This document shows positions 16,883 to 26,107 of a stretch of 47,654 nucleotides of DNA, piece by piece; the first letter of the stretch is position 1; the number at the start of each line of letters is the position of its first letter. The stretch is from contig JAUSOU010000159.1 in assembly GCA_030656095.1 (NCBI GenBank), positions 1 through 47,654 on the forward strand, given 5' to 3'. The position numbers and the translations under genes are program-made. The notes under the pieces are model-generated. The model saw only the letters and a list, made by a program, of their open reading frames with translations. It was not told the DNA's origin and did not search any database. The stretch is from Thermovirgaceae bacterium (GTDB lineage: Bacteria > Synergistota > Synergistia > Synergistales > Thermovirgaceae).

Positions 16883-17464
16883 ATGCGTGTTCTTGCGTTC
16901 AACGCCAGTCCAAAACCAGATGGAAACACCGCCATTCTGCTGGGCAAGGTTCTTTCCGAACTGAAAAAGGAAGGCATGGGAACGGAACTGATCCACATCG
17001 GGGGGCGCCCGCTCCGGGGCTGCACGGCCTGCGGACAGTGCGCAAAGACCATGGACGCCCGCTGCGCCCTGCCGGATGACGGAATAAACGGCTGGATCGC
17101 CCGTATCAAAGAAGCGGACGGGATCATCCTTGGGACTCCGACATACTTCGCCGACGTCACCTCGGAGATGAAGGCCTTCCTCGACAGGGTGGGCTATGTA
17201 TGCCGGGCCAACAACAACCTCCTGCAGCGAAAGGCCGGGGCCGCGGTCGTCGCAGTCCGCCGTTGCGGATCAATCCACGCATTCGACACGATCAACCATT
17301 TTTTCCTCATCAGCCAGATGATCGTCCCAGGGTCAAGCTACTGGAATATGGGCATAGGCAGAAACCCCGGGGAGGTTGAATCGGACGAGGAGGGCATCCG
17401 GACGATGGAGACCCTCGGGAAGAACATGGCCTGGCTTCTGTCCCGGATCGGCGGGAAGCACTGA
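16883..17464 (+). CDS. Iron-sulfur flavoprotein / NAD(P)H-dependent FMN reductase family
   Basis: A 193-residue flavodoxin-fold protein. MRVLAFNASPKPDGNTA is the FMN phosphate loop, and C-x2-C-x2-C followed by a fourth cysteine (CTACGQCAK...RC, residues about 47-61) matches the 4Fe-4S motif of Isf-type flavoproteins. GTPTYFADVTSEMKAFLDR is the second FMN contact. It likely shuttles electrons in anaerobic metabolism or reduces quinones, nitro compounds or oxygen. GGAGGAGTGA lies just upstream of the ATG. The frame is open back to 16694, where it only shadows rmuC. Confidence 0.87.
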   Translation: MRVLAFNASPKPDGNTAILLGKVLSELKKEGMGTELIHIGGRPLRGCTACGQCAKTMDARCALPDDGINGWIARIKEADGIILGTPTYFADVTSEMKAFLDRVGYVCRANNNLLQRKAGAAVVAVRRCGSIHAFDTINHFFLISQMIVPGSSYWNMGIGRNPGEVESDEEGIRTMETLGKNMAWLLSRIGGKH

Positions 17465-17530
17465 CCATACGCCCCGCCATGCTAGAATAATGCTTGTTTT
17501 CGCACTCCTCAACTGACGGAGGTGTCATGA

Positions 17531-20005
17531 TTGGCCTTCTTCAAGCACGCGTCCGAAAGCAGCCTTGAGGGTTTCGAGGATCATCTGCACCTGCTGGTGG
17601 AAAGCTCCCCGGAAGGCATGATCATATGCGACATCCACGAACGGATCGTTTTCGCGAACGGGGAGTTCTGCCGGATGTTCGGATGGGAACGCCAGGAGGT
17701 CATCGGGAAATTCGCCAACGATATCGTAGCCAATTCCCCGGATATCATCGAGGAGGCCTCGCGCATCTCCTGCACCGTTCTTTCGACGCCGCACGTCATG
17801 CCGGACACCTTCCGCACCCGCAGGGACGGGACCAAAATTCCCGTCTCCCTGCTCGCGGGACCGATCACCAACGGAGACAGCACTGTCGGAGTGTACGGGA
17901 TCTACCGCGACATCTCCTCCATCAAGCAGGCCGAGGCCCAACTGCGCCGGGAAAAGGCCTTCTTCGAGAACCTCTTCGAGAACGCGCCGGAGGCCATTGT
18001 CCTCTGCGACCGTGAGGAGTGTGTGATCAAGGCAAACCGCGCCTTTGTGGATCTCTTCGGATTCACCCTGGAGGAGATGGGGGGGCGTGACCTGAACCTC
18101 TTCGTCGCACAGGATCCGGAACTGTTCAGGGAGGCCAAAAACATAGACGCGATCGCCTGGTCGGGAGGTGAACCGTTCAGCGTTGACACCTGGCGAACCA
18201 GGAAAGACGGAAGCCGGGTCCCCGTCAAGGTATTGCAGTTCCCCTTCAGGATCGACCAGGACACGCTGGTGGACTATACGATCTACCGCGACCGCAGCGC
18301 CGAGATGAAGGCCGAGGCCGCCATCCGCCGGGAGAAATCATTCTTCGAGGGGCTCTTCGATGCCTGCCCCGACGCGATAATTCTCAGCAACCGCGAGGGA
18401 AGGATCCTCCGCGCGAACAGGGCCTTTTACGAACTGTTCGGATACTCTTTCGAGGACCGGATAGCCGGCGAGGATATCTACGGGATAATCACGAAGGACC
18501 CCCGAAGCGAGGCCCATGCCCGGAACCTGGAGAACCGCTTCTGGGACGGCGAACAGATAGACATGGACATTGTTCGCCAGAAAAAGGACGGCACTGAAAT
18601 TCACCTGCATTTGACCCAGGTTCCCTTCGAACTCGAAGACGGAAGCGTGGTCGACTACATCATCTACCACGATATCGGATACCGCAAAAAAGCCGAAGAG
18701 AAAATGCGGGAGAGCGAGAGAAGGTACGCCGCCATCGTGGAGGACCAGGCGGAGATGGTATGCCGGTTCCTCCCTGCAGGCGAGGTCACCTTCGTCAACG
18801 ACGCTTTCTGCCTTTTTTTCGGCATCTCCAGGGATCAGATCCTCTCGAAGCCGTTTTCCCGGATCCTCGGAAGCCGGGATGGAGAGAGTCTCGGAGATGG
18901 CTGCGGAAGCCTCACCCCGGAGACACACACGATATTCATCGAACATACCTGCGTCCTTCCCTCGGGGAAGACACGCTGGCTGAGATGGTCGAAGCGCGGA
19001 ATATTCGACGAAGACGGCTCGCTGACGGAGATTCAGGCGGTGGGGCGAGACATCACCGAGACAAAACAAACAGAGAAAGAGCTCCGGCATCTGAACTCGA
19101 TCCTGAGATCCATAAGGGGTGTCAACCGCCTGATAAACAGACTCCACGACAGCAAACGCCTGATCCAGGAGATATGCGCCCACCTCATTGAGACCCGCGG
19201 CTACCGGAACGTATGGATAGGGATACTGGGAAAGGGAGGCAAACTCGCGACGATATCCGAGGCCGGGATAGGATCCGACGGCAGGCCGTTATCCGAAAGG
19301 TCAAGGCACGGGGTGCTCAACGAGTGGGGTCTTTCCGTCCTCAATGATCCCGGGGTCTCAGTGAGGCGCGGGGTAATGACCATGACCGACTGCCCGCTTC
19401 TGGACAGGTACGAGGAGGCCGGAATAATGTCCACCCGCCTCGAGTACGCCGGAAAGGTCTACGGACTCATTTCGGTCTCGATCCCCGGGGAAATGCCCAT
19501 CGACCCGGAGGAGGAGTCGATCTTCGCGGAACTGGCCGAGGACATCTCCTTTGCGCTGCATGCGATCGAAGTAGAGAACGACCGCGAGGAGAAGTCCTGC
19601 AGCCTGGAGGGAAAAGCTCTCCAGCTTGAACTGATGATCCAGGACCGTCGCGACGGCCTCTGGGAGTGGGATGTAGAAGATGGAAGGGTGGATCTGAACC
19701 CCAGCTACGAGACGATGCTGGGCTACACCCCCGGCGAAATGGAACGGTCCTTCAAGGGGTGGGAGTCATATGTCCACCCCGAGGATCTTCCTGAAGCCCT
19801 TGGTATTCTCAAAGCCACCATTTCGGGGCAATCGGGGGACCTTTATGAGGCCGTCTACAGGATGCGAACAAGGGAAGGGAAATGGCGGAAAATTCTCGAC
19901 CGCGGGTACGTTGTCCGAAGAGCCAGGCACGGCCGCGCCCTGCGAATGGTCGGCACGCATACAATTATTCCGGACAAGGAGTTCGAAAAGAGGATACACC
20001 AATGA
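17531..20005 (+). CDS. Multi-PAS/GAF sensor protein without output domain
   Basis: An 824-residue cytoplasmic protein that reads as four PAS domains (about residues 15-135, 140-265, 270-390, 395-515), a GAF-like domain (525-690) and a fifth PAS of the PAS_3 type (700-815). It then stops: no histidine kinase, GGDEF, EAL, HD-GYP or HTH region follows. TTG at 17531 is chosen because GGAGGTG (17518-17524) is 6 nt upstream; the ATG at 17527 is out of frame. Its stop codon overlaps the start of sdaAB (ATGA), implying coupled translation with serine dehydratase. It may act as a scaffold or partner-binding sensor; that is inference. Confidence 0.85.
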   Translation: MAFFKHASESSLEGFEDHLHLLVESSPEGMIICDIHERIVFANGEFCRMFGWERQEVIGKFANDIVANSPDIIEEASRISCTVLSTPHVMPDTFRTRRDGTKIPVSLLAGPITNGDSTVGVYGIYRDISSIKQAEAQLRREKAFFENLFENAPEAIVLCDREECVIKANRAFVDLFGFTLEEMGGRDLNLFVAQDPELFREAKNIDAIAWSGGEPFSVDTWRTRKDGSRVPVKVLQFPFRIDQDTLVDYTIYRDRSAEMKAEAAIRREKSFFEGLFDACPDAIILSNREGRILRANRAFYELFGYSFEDRIAGEDIYGIITKDPRSEAHARNLENRFWDGEQIDMDIVRQKKDGTEIHLHLTQVPFELEDGSVVDYIIYHDIGYRKKAEEKMRESERRYAAIVEDQAEMVCRFLPAGEVTFVNDAFCLFFGISRDQILSKPFSRILGSRDGESLGDGCGSLTPETHTIFIEHTCVLPSGKTRWLRWSKRGIFDEDGSLTEIQAVGRDITETKQTEKELRHLNSILRSIRGVNRLINRLHDSKRLIQEICAHLIETRGYRNVWIGILGKGGKLATISEAGIGSDGRPLSERSRHGVLNEWGLSVLNDPGVSVRRGVMTMTDCPLLDRYEEAGIMSTRLEYAGKVYGLISVSIPGEMPIDPEEESIFAELAEDISFALHAIEVENDREEKSCSLEGKALQLELMIQDRRDGLWEWDVEDGRVDLNPSYETMLGYTPGEMERSFKGWESYVHPEDLPEALGILKATISGQSGDLYEAVYRMRTREGKWRKILDRGYVVRRARHGRALRMVGTHTIIPDKEFEKRIHQ

Positions 20006-20673
20006 GGCTGATTGACGTTATCGGCCCGGTGATGATAGGGCCTTCATCCAGCCATACCGCGGGAGCGGCCCGTCTGGGAGGTCTTGCGAGGCGAATATGG
20101 GGAAAGCCAGTATCAAGGGTCGCCATCTTCCTCCGGGGCAGTTTCGCGGCTACATACAAGGGGCACGGAACGGACCTGGCCCTTGTTGGTGGACTTGCCG
20201 GCATGCTGCCTGATGACCCCCGCATACGTGACTCCTTCCGGGAGGCAAAAGATGCAGGGATCTGCTGGGAGATGAAATCCGAAACTGTCGACGGCGCCCA
20301 CCCCAACTCGGTGCGCTTCCTCTTTTCGGACGACTCGGGGGAGGAAATGGAGATCATCGGCTCCTCCATCGGCGGCGGAGCCGTGGTCCTGACCGGGATA
20401 GACGGTTTCAGTCTGAAGCTTTCGGGCGAACTTGCCGCCATAGTTACGTTTCACCGCGACGAACCGGGCGTGGTTGCGGCCGTAGGGGGGGCACTCTCCA
20501 AAGCCGGGCGCAACATAGCCTCGCTGAACCTCCACCGGCAGGGACGTGGAGGAAACGCCGCGATGGTCATCGAGCTGGACGACCGGGACATCGACGGGCT
20601 TGAGCCGCTTATCAAGGCTACCCACCCGGCCATTACCAGAGTGCTGGCCATCCCCGGGGGAGGCGAAAACTAA
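20002..20673 (+). CDS. sdaAB: L-serine ammonia-lyase, iron-sulfur-dependent, beta subunit
   Basis: A 223-residue subunit of the two-component 4Fe-4S L-serine dehydratase, which converts serine to pyruvate and ammonia. The N-terminus IDVIGPVMIGPSSSHTAGA is the family hallmark; HPNSVRF follows near residue 92, and an ACT domain (about 150-220; GVVAAVGGALSKAGRNIASLN) ends it. ATG at 20002 overlaps the stop of the PAS protein. sdaAA follows after 3 nt. Confidence 0.96.
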   Translation: MRLIDVIGPVMIGPSSSHTAGAARLGGLARRIWGKPVSRVAIFLRGSFAATYKGHGTDLALVGGLAGMLPDDPRIRDSFREAKDAGICWEMKSETVDGAHPNSVRFLFSDDSGEEMEIIGSSIGGGAVVLTGIDGFSLKLSGELAAIVTFHRDEPGVVAAVGGALSKAGRNIASLNLHRQGRGGNAAMVIELDDRDIDGLEPLIKATHPAITRVLAIPGGGEN

Positions 20674-20676
20674 ACA

Positions 20677-21534
20677 ATGTGGTCACTTGCAGAGATCGTC
20701 CGTTCATGCGCCGATACCGGCCTCTCTTTCCCCGAGACGGTCATGGCTCGCGACAGCGAGCGCTCCGGCATGGACCCCCGCTCAATCAGGGAGATCATGG
20801 ACTCCCGCCTTGTCGACATGGAGCGCTCCGTGAAGGAAGCCCTCTCGGGAGATCCCCGGGGGAAATTCGTCGGCGGCGACGCCGCACTTATGGGAGCTTA
20901 CGGCGCCGGGCACACTCCCCTTTCCGGCACATTCGCAGTGGAGGCCTCACGGATCGCACTGGCCGTCTCCACATACAACGCATCGATGGGCCGGATCGTC
21001 GCCGCCCCGACCGCCGGAAGCTGCGGCATTCTGCCGGGAATGCTTTTCGGGTTCGGGTCGGCTTATCCAGCCCCCCGCGAGAGACTTGTCGAAGCCCTCA
21101 CGGTGGCAGGAGGCATTGGCCAGGTTATAGCAAGGAGGGCGACCCTTGCGGGTGCTACCGGGGGGTGCCAGGCCGAGTGCGGAGCCGCCGCGGCTATGGG
21201 CGCATCCGCCCTTGTCTTCCTTCAGGGAGGCTCTCCCGAGGCGATATCTCACGCGGCCGCGCTGACCATCAAGTCGATCATGGGCCTGGTCTGCGATCCC
21301 GTGGCAGGTCTGGTCGAAATACCGTGCGTAAAGCGCAACGGATCCCTTGTCGCCCTGGGCGCCATCTGCGCCGACATGGCGCTTGCGGGAATCCGCTCCG
21401 CGATACCGCCGGATGAAGTTATAGATGCGATGCGCTCGGTGGGGCATTCGCTCCCGGAGTCTCTCAGGGAGACAGGAACCGGCGGGATTGCCGCAACCCC
21501 TACAGGCATCAGAATGAAGGAGGCTTTGCTGTGA
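20677..21534 (+). CDS. sdaAA: L-serine ammonia-lyase, iron-sulfur-dependent, alpha subunit
   Basis: A 285-residue catalytic subunit carrying the oxygen-sensitive 4Fe-4S cluster. Visible are APTAGSCGILPG near residue 110, GATGGCQAECGAAAAMGA near 165 and CDPVAGLVEIPCVKRN near 207, which include the cluster cysteines. It forms the enzyme with sdaAB, 3 nt upstream. A GGGGAGG lies within the end of sdaAB as SD. The split-subunit form is usual in Firmicutes and other anaerobes. Its stop TGA overlaps the start of the next gene. Confidence 0.96.
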   Translation: MWSLAEIVRSCADTGLSFPETVMARDSERSGMDPRSIREIMDSRLVDMERSVKEALSGDPRGKFVGGDAALMGAYGAGHTPLSGTFAVEASRIALAVSTYNASMGRIVAAPTAGSCGILPGMLFGFGSAYPAPRERLVEALTVAGGIGQVIARRATLAGATGGCQAECGAAAAMGASALVFLQGGSPEAISHAAALTIKSIMGLVCDPVAGLVEIPCVKRNGSLVALGAICADMALAGIRSAIPPDEVIDAMRSVGHSLPESLRETGTGGIAATPTGIRMKEALL

Positions 21535-21998
21535 TGAGACGCAAGGAGAAGGAGATCACCGACAGAACCCAGATCGAGACCATCCTGAAAAAAGCCAAGG
21601 TCTGCCGTGTGGCATTTTTCGATGACGAGTACCCGTATATGGTCCCGGTCAGTTTCGGATTCGACGGAACCGCCATCTACTTCCATGGATTCAACGGCGG
21701 AAAGAAGATGGATTGCCTCCGGAAAAATCCGAAGGTTTGCTTCGAGATCGATGAAGACGTTGAGATAGTCGAGAACCCGGACCCCTGCGAGTGGTCGGTG
21801 AAATACCGAAGCGTGATCGGCTTCGGAACGGCATCCGTTATCGAGGAGGGTTTAGCGAAGCGGGCCGGGCTGGACATCGTCGTGAAGCAGTACGCGGGGC
21901 ATGAGATCCCGTTCCCGGACAAGGCAATGGCCGCAGTCGCAGTCGTGCGGATCGACATATCGTCGATGACCGGCCGGCGCAACGGCTACACTGAATAG
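21534..21998 (+). CDS. Pyridoxamine 5'-phosphate oxidase-like (NimA-type) flavoprotein
   Basis: A 154-residue FMN-binding split-barrel protein of the NimA-like group: VCRVAFFDDEYPYMVPVSFGFDG then IYFHGFNGGKKMDCLRKNPKVCFEID. Relatives include nitroimidazole reductases and haem- or FMN-binding proteins of anaerobes. The ATG at 21534 shares its A with the last base of the sdaAA stop; a GTG at 21531 is the alternative start. The tight overlap puts it in the serine dehydratase operon, where it might protect or service the oxygen-labile enzyme; that is inference only. Confidence 0.8.
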   Translation: MRRKEKEITDRTQIETILKKAKVCRVAFFDDEYPYMVPVSFGFDGTAIYFHGFNGGKKMDCLRKNPKVCFEIDEDVEIVENPDPCEWSVKYRSVIGFGTASVIEEGLAKRAGLDIVVKQYAGHEIPFPDKAMAAVAVVRIDISSMTGRRNGYTE

Positions 21999-22018
21999 AA
22001 TCAAGAGGAGAGGCGAAT

Positions 22019-22639
22019 ATGCTCTCGGGGATAGTCTCCTGGATAGTGGCCACCATCGGCAAACTCGGCTACACGGGCATCGTGGCTCTGATGTTTCTGG
22101 AATCCTCCTTTTTCCCATTCCCCAGCGAAGTGGTCGTCCCCCCCGCAGGCTATCTGGCCTCGCAGGGGGAGATGAATCTCGGACTGGTCATTGCGGCCGG
22201 GATCGCGGGGAGCATACTTGGAGCGGTCTTCAACTACTGGATATCCCTGGCTTTCGGACGCCCTTTTTTCAAAAGGTTCGGGAAATATTTCCTTGTCAGT
22301 GAAAAATCGCTCGACAGGGCGGACGAGTTCTTCGCGAAACACGGCCACATCAGCACTTTCATAGGCAGGCTGCTCCCCGGGATCCGCCAGCTTATATCGC
22401 TTCCTGCGGGGCTGGCGCGAATGAACATCCCCCTTTTCCTCTTCTTCACCACTCTCGGCTCGGGGATCTGGGTCGTCATCCTGGCCTTAGTGGGATTCTG
22501 GGTGGGGAACAACCAGGAGATGGTAACACGTTACATGCAGACCGCTACGTACATTTCCATAGCCGCCTGCATGGTCCTGGCCGCGGGGTATATGGTTTAT
22601 AACAGGAGAAGAGCGAAAGACGTAACTCGTAAACGGTAA
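22019..22639 (+). CDS. DedA family membrane protein
   Basis: A 206-residue polytopic membrane protein. MFLESSFFPFPSEVVVPPAGYLA near residue 25 and GRLLPGIRQLISLPAGLARM near residue 115 are the conserved DedA (SNARE-associated) blocks with the family's acidic and arginine residues. Five or so hydrophobic segments. DedA proteins act in membrane homeostasis and several are lipid flippases. An SD AGAGGAGAGG (22004-22013) fits the ATG. The last codons run into a period-7 repeat. Confidence 0.92.
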   Translation: MLSGIVSWIVATIGKLGYTGIVALMFLESSFFPFPSEVVVPPAGYLASQGEMNLGLVIAAGIAGSILGAVFNYWISLAFGRPFFKRFGKYFLVSEKSLDRADEFFAKHGHISTFIGRLLPGIRQLISLPAGLARMNIPLFLFFTTLGSGIWVVILALVGFWVGNNQEMVTRYMQTATYISIAACMVLAAGYMVYNRRRAKDVTRKR

Positions 22640-22641
22640 AC
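22621..22641. repeat. Period-7 repeat, locus 3
   Basis: CGTAACT, CGTAAAC and GGTAAAC in tandem, covering the end and stop codon of the DedA gene. Confidence 0.5.
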
Positions 22642-22748
22642 GGAAGAATCCAGACCTTGCACCACACCACAGTCAAAGTACCCCAATTCGCGCTTCTGCG
22701 GATGCAGGGTAGGACACAAAGGAAAAACAAGACCCTTTCTTCGGGAAG

Positions 22749-22930
22749 AGCCAAGGACCTGTCATCCCGAACAAAGAGAGGGATCTGGTTCGGTTTTTCG
22801 GTTTTTCGGTTTTTCGGTCTTGCGTTCAACATCCTTGTAAGAAGAACCAAAGGTCTGTCATCCCGAACAAGGAGAGGGATCTGGTTCAGCACTCAGCCTT
22901 TTTGGGCCCTTCGGGAAGCCTCCCCGGCAG
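22749..22930. repeat. Two copies of a dispersed repeat around CATCCCGA / GGGATCTGGTTC
   Basis: Copy A (22749-22791) and copy B (22847-22888) share CTGTCATCCCGAACAA, then GAGAGGGATCTGGTTC. ATCCC and GGGAT can pair as a stem. Copy B continues into CAGCACTCAGCCTTTTTGGG (22887-22906), a segment found again at 30393-30412. Between A and B is a GGTTTTTC tandem run (about 22792-22816). The remaining gap 22642-23236 has no gene; a GGGGAGGGA SD for the next gene ends it. Confidence 0.7.
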
Positions 22931-23236
22931 CCGCAGGGATCAGGGTGCGAGAATGCTGTCTGGAATAAAAGATCACATTGAAGACTGCATTCCAAACAGG
23001 AAGTTCAGAATTCCCCTTGAGGTTTTCACCTTGGACATTTTGCGTTCGATCCCCTTTCATATTCATATGGGGAATAACCAACCATAAGACCCCAAAGAGT
23101 TGAACTGCAAAATTTCCGGGAGTGACGCTCGAGGAGCATATCCATAGTAACAGGGGTTTTCTTCTTGCTCCTGCAGGTGAGTGTTATTATGACATCGGCC
23201 GGGATCGAGACCGATCTGTAAAAGACAGGGGAGGGA

Positions 23237-24826
23237 ATGTTCTTCAAATCCATACGTCACTGGGCTGAAACATATCCGTATATCTTCGCTCCCGGTCTTG
23301 TGGGAACAGCCACTCTGCTGTTCCTCCCAGGGAGAGACCTGCTCGGGAAAGGCCACTGGGCTCTCCTGTATCTTCTCGTGATCTCCCTTGTTGCCTCCTT
23401 GGCCGGATCCAGGCCGTCTTTCGTTGCTTCCGTGACTGCTTTCCTGGCCTGGGACGTCTTCTTTCTCCCCCCCTACAATACCTTCAAGGTTGAAGACCCC
23501 AAGGACTGGATCTCTCTGGGGGTCTTCCTGGTAGTTGGTGTCCTGATCGGCCTGACTTCCGGCCGGCTCCGGGAACGGGAAGCACTGGCAATTTCCCAGG
23601 AGAGGGAGATGGCTCTCCTCAACCGGCTGACCGGGCGGCTGCTTGCAATTCCAGGACCCTTTGAAATGGCGGAGGCACTTTGCACCGAGATCGAAAGTGT
23701 CTTCTCTCCGCGTTTCGTCCGGTTCCACCTTGTGCAAAGCAGCGGGAAAAGGGTCCTGCTATTCGGAGTAAAAACCGGGCTGGATATTGATCCTCTTGAA
23801 GAGGATTTCCTGGGCTGGGTAGTGGAAAACGGCAAGTGCGTCGCTCCACCTGCAGTTGAACCGCCGCGGGCGGGTCGGCTCCTTTCAAACGGCGACCCGG
23901 TTCCCCACTCCGCTGTTTTTCCTTCTGTTGCCAGAAAAGATCTCTTTCTCACCGTACTCTCTTCGTCCGGACTCGAGGGGATCCTGCATGTAGGTGAGCC
24001 CCTGAAGCAGACGCCCTACAGATGGAACGAGATCCAGCTTTTGTTTGCCGCCGCCCACATGGCCGGGACATTCCTCGAGAGGAACCGCCTGGAGGAATCG
24101 GCCAGGCAGGCTGAGACACTGAAAGAGGGCGACAAACTGAAATCGGCCATTTTCTCCTCGGTTTCCCATGAACTGAAAACACCCCTCTCTTCACTTACGG
24201 CAACGATCTCCGGTCTGCTTGAAGGGGATCTGCCCTGGGATGCCCCCCATGTCCGGAACGAACTGGGTTCACTCAAGAAGGACCTGGACCGGTTGGGGAG
24301 TTCTATCGGTTCTCTTCTGGACCTTTCCAGACTTGCCGCGGAGGCATGGAAGCCGGATCTTCAATGGGTTGAACCTGGAGAGGTCTTGGGTGGGGTCCTC
24401 TTCCGCCTCGAACACAGTGACCGCATAAGGGTCCACGTGGATCTGCCCGAAAACCTGCCTCTCATTCGTGTCGATTTCCAGCAGTGGGGCAGGCTTCTGA
24501 TGCATATTCTGGAAAATGCCCTTTCATACAGCCCTCCAGGAAGTCATGTGGTTATTGGCGCAAGAAGGACTCCGTTGGGGCTTGAAACATGGATCGCAGA
24601 CGAGGGCCCGGGCATTCCGGCCTCCGAGAAGGAAAAAGTTTTCACCAAATTTTTCCGGGGCAGTTTTTCGGAGCTTCTTCCCGGCGGAACGGGATTGGGT
24701 CTTCCCATTGCACGGGAGATCGCACGCGTCCACGAAGGAGAGATCCGGATAGAGGGCAATCAGTCGGGGGGGGCCAAGTTTATAATACTCCTCCCCTCGA
24801 CTCACGTAAGGGAAACGGAGGATTGA
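23237..24826 (+). CDS. KdpD-like sensor histidine kinase, lacking the N-terminal KdpD/Usp domains
   Basis: A 529-residue kinase corresponding to the C-terminal part of KdpD (about 890 residues in E. coli). It has four DUF4118 membrane helices (about residues 15-110; FLAWDVFFLPPYNTF), a GAF domain (130-280), HisKA with FSSVSHELKTPLSSL (phospho-histidine near 316) and a HATPase domain (ILENALSYSPP, DEGPGIP, GTGLGLPIA). The cytosolic KdpD and Usp regions, which bind KdpFABC-related signals and nucleotides in E. coli, are missing. kdpE follows after 6 nt, and potassium transporter genes follow that, so it likely controls potassium uptake. Confidence 0.9.
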   Translation: MFFKSIRHWAETYPYIFAPGLVGTATLLFLPGRDLLGKGHWALLYLLVISLVASLAGSRPSFVASVTAFLAWDVFFLPPYNTFKVEDPKDWISLGVFLVVGVLIGLTSGRLREREALAISQEREMALLNRLTGRLLAIPGPFEMAEALCTEIESVFSPRFVRFHLVQSSGKRVLLFGVKTGLDIDPLEEDFLGWVVENGKCVAPPAVEPPRAGRLLSNGDPVPHSAVFPSVARKDLFLTVLSSSGLEGILHVGEPLKQTPYRWNEIQLLFAAAHMAGTFLERNRLEESARQAETLKEGDKLKSAIFSSVSHELKTPLSSLTATISGLLEGDLPWDAPHVRNELGSLKKDLDRLGSSIGSLLDLSRLAAEAWKPDLQWVEPGEVLGGVLFRLEHSDRIRVHVDLPENLPLIRVDFQQWGRLLMHILENALSYSPPGSHVVIGARRTPLGLETWIADEGPGIPASEKEKVFTKFFRGSFSELLPGGTGLGLPIAREIARVHEGEIRIEGNQSGGAKFIILLPSTHVRETED

Positions 24827-24832
24827 AACACA

Positions 24833-25531
24833 ATGAGCGCTCCTGAAAGAAGCGTCAGAATTCTTGTCATCGACGACGAGGAGTCAATAAGGCGGGCTCT
24901 GAAGTCGATACTTTCCATGCGGAAATATGAGGTTAGTCTCGCCTCCACGGGAGCCGAGGGAATAGACCTGGCCATTGAAACAAACCCGGAGCTGGTGATC
25001 CTTGATCTTTCCCTACCGGATATGGATGGACTGGAGGTCTGCCGGGAGCTTCGAACCTGGATGAGTTCACCGATACTCGTTCTTTCGGTCAGAATGAACG
25101 AGAGCGACAAGGTCAAGGCTCTGGATATCGGGGCCGACGATTACCTTACCAAACCCTTTCCGGCCGGTGAACTGCTGGCCCGCATGAGGGCACTCCTGCG
25201 GCGGACTGAGTCAAGGGTGTGCCAGCCCCCTGAAATTCAGGCTGGTGACCTGGTGGTCAATCTGGCCAAAAGACAGGTTTTTCTGAAGGGGCAGGAAGTC
25301 TCTCTGACACGGACCGAGTTCGAAATCCTTGCTATCCTGGCCCAGAACATCGACTGCGTAGTTACCTACAGAATGCTGGCAGAAAAAGTCTGGGGCGACA
25401 AGGAAGACCGGGAGCCCCAGCTTCTTCGTGTACATGTCAGCAATTTGAGGAAAAAGATCGAACCAAACCCCTCTCTTCCGCGTTTCATCCACACGGAGCC
25501 CGGCATAGGGTTCCGATTCACGGCTTTTTAG
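24833..25531 (+). CDS. kdpE: KdpE-like response regulator
   Basis: A 232-residue OmpR/PhoB-type regulator. The receiver domain (about residues 5-120) shows VIDDEES, the phospho-acceptor in VILDLSLPDMDG and LTKPF with its lysine. The DNA-binding winged helix (about 135-230) includes LTRTEFEILAIL and HVSNLRKKIE...TEPGIGFRF. It is the partner of the kinase just upstream. Probable targets are its own operon and the Ktr genes downstream, instead of kdpFABC, which is not present here. Confidence 0.93.
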   Translation: MSAPERSVRILVIDDEESIRRALKSILSMRKYEVSLASTGAEGIDLAIETNPELVILDLSLPDMDGLEVCRELRTWMSSPILVLSVRMNESDKVKALDIGADDYLTKPFPAGELLARMRALLRRTESRVCQPPEIQAGDLVVNLAKRQVFLKGQEVSLTRTEFEILAILAQNIDCVVTYRMLAEKVWGDKEDREPQLLRVHVSNLRKKIEPNPSLPRFIHTEPGIGFRFTAF

Positions 25532-25569
25532 TCCTTCTTTACGGAAAATTTAGGCAGGACCCCTTTTTC

Positions 25570-25599
25570 TTGACGGAGTCTTTACCCGGTTTTTGCTAT
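25570..25599 (+). promoter_or_regulatory. Putative promoter before the two unknown genes and ktrB
   Basis: TTGACG (25570-25575), 18 nt, then TGCTAT (25594-25599). Transcription would begin near 25606, which favours the start at 25649 over the GTG at 25610. KdpE could act here; no operator is recognised. Confidence 0.4.
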
Positions 25600-25648
25600 C
25601 GTTCTCCCCGTGTATATGAATCTCTTAAGGATCAGGGGGTCTCCTGAA

Positions 25649-26107
25649 ATGATGCGTGACCAAATTCTCTGGTCTGCCGTCGAGAATCTGCGCTCAGAAG
25701 GCCCGGACGTGAATGCGGATATTGCAGTGGTTGTTGAATTCCTTGACCGAAAGGAGATCGACCTGATAAGGCTCAAGAATTCCGGTTTGTCCGATGAGGT
25801 TATCGAAGCCTGTTTCCTTCTGAGTAGCTGCGGGAACTCTCTGGTTCCCGAACAGATCGGGAACCTCTGCGCCAATCCTATGGCGCGATCAGGCAAGATG
25901 CTGGAGATTCGCTCCCTGATCGATCGCGGTGATCCTGGAGAATTCGGAGATTGGAAATGGAGCCTTGTCAGGGAATCACTGGTTAAGGCACTGGATATTC
26001 TTGAAAACGGAAATTCAGTCGATTCACTGCCTGAATGGGAAGGCAAACAGGGCGGGGATTCTGATGATTCCCGGGATGAATCTACAGGGTATTGGAGAAA
26101 TGACTGA
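25649..26107 (+). CDS. Hypothetical protein in the potassium locus
   Basis: A 152-residue soluble, mostly helical and acidic protein with no recognised domain. The middle (LSDEVIEACFLLSSCGNSLVPEQIG) looks like helical-repeat packing, and the last 25 residues are low-complexity and acidic (GDSDDSRDEST). Start chosen at ATG 25649 because AGGGGG lies 9 nt upstream; a second ATG follows at 25652. The stop overlaps the next ATG (TGATG), so the two small genes are coupled. Position between kdpE and ktrB suggests an accessory or regulatory role in potassium uptake. Confidence 0.6.
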   Translation: MMRDQILWSAVENLRSEGPDVNADIAVVVEFLDRKEIDLIRLKNSGLSDEVIEACFLLSSCGNSLVPEQIGNLCANPMARSGKMLEIRSLIDRGDPGEFGDWKWSLVRESLVKALDILENGNSVDSLPEWEGKQGGDSDDSRDESTGYWRND

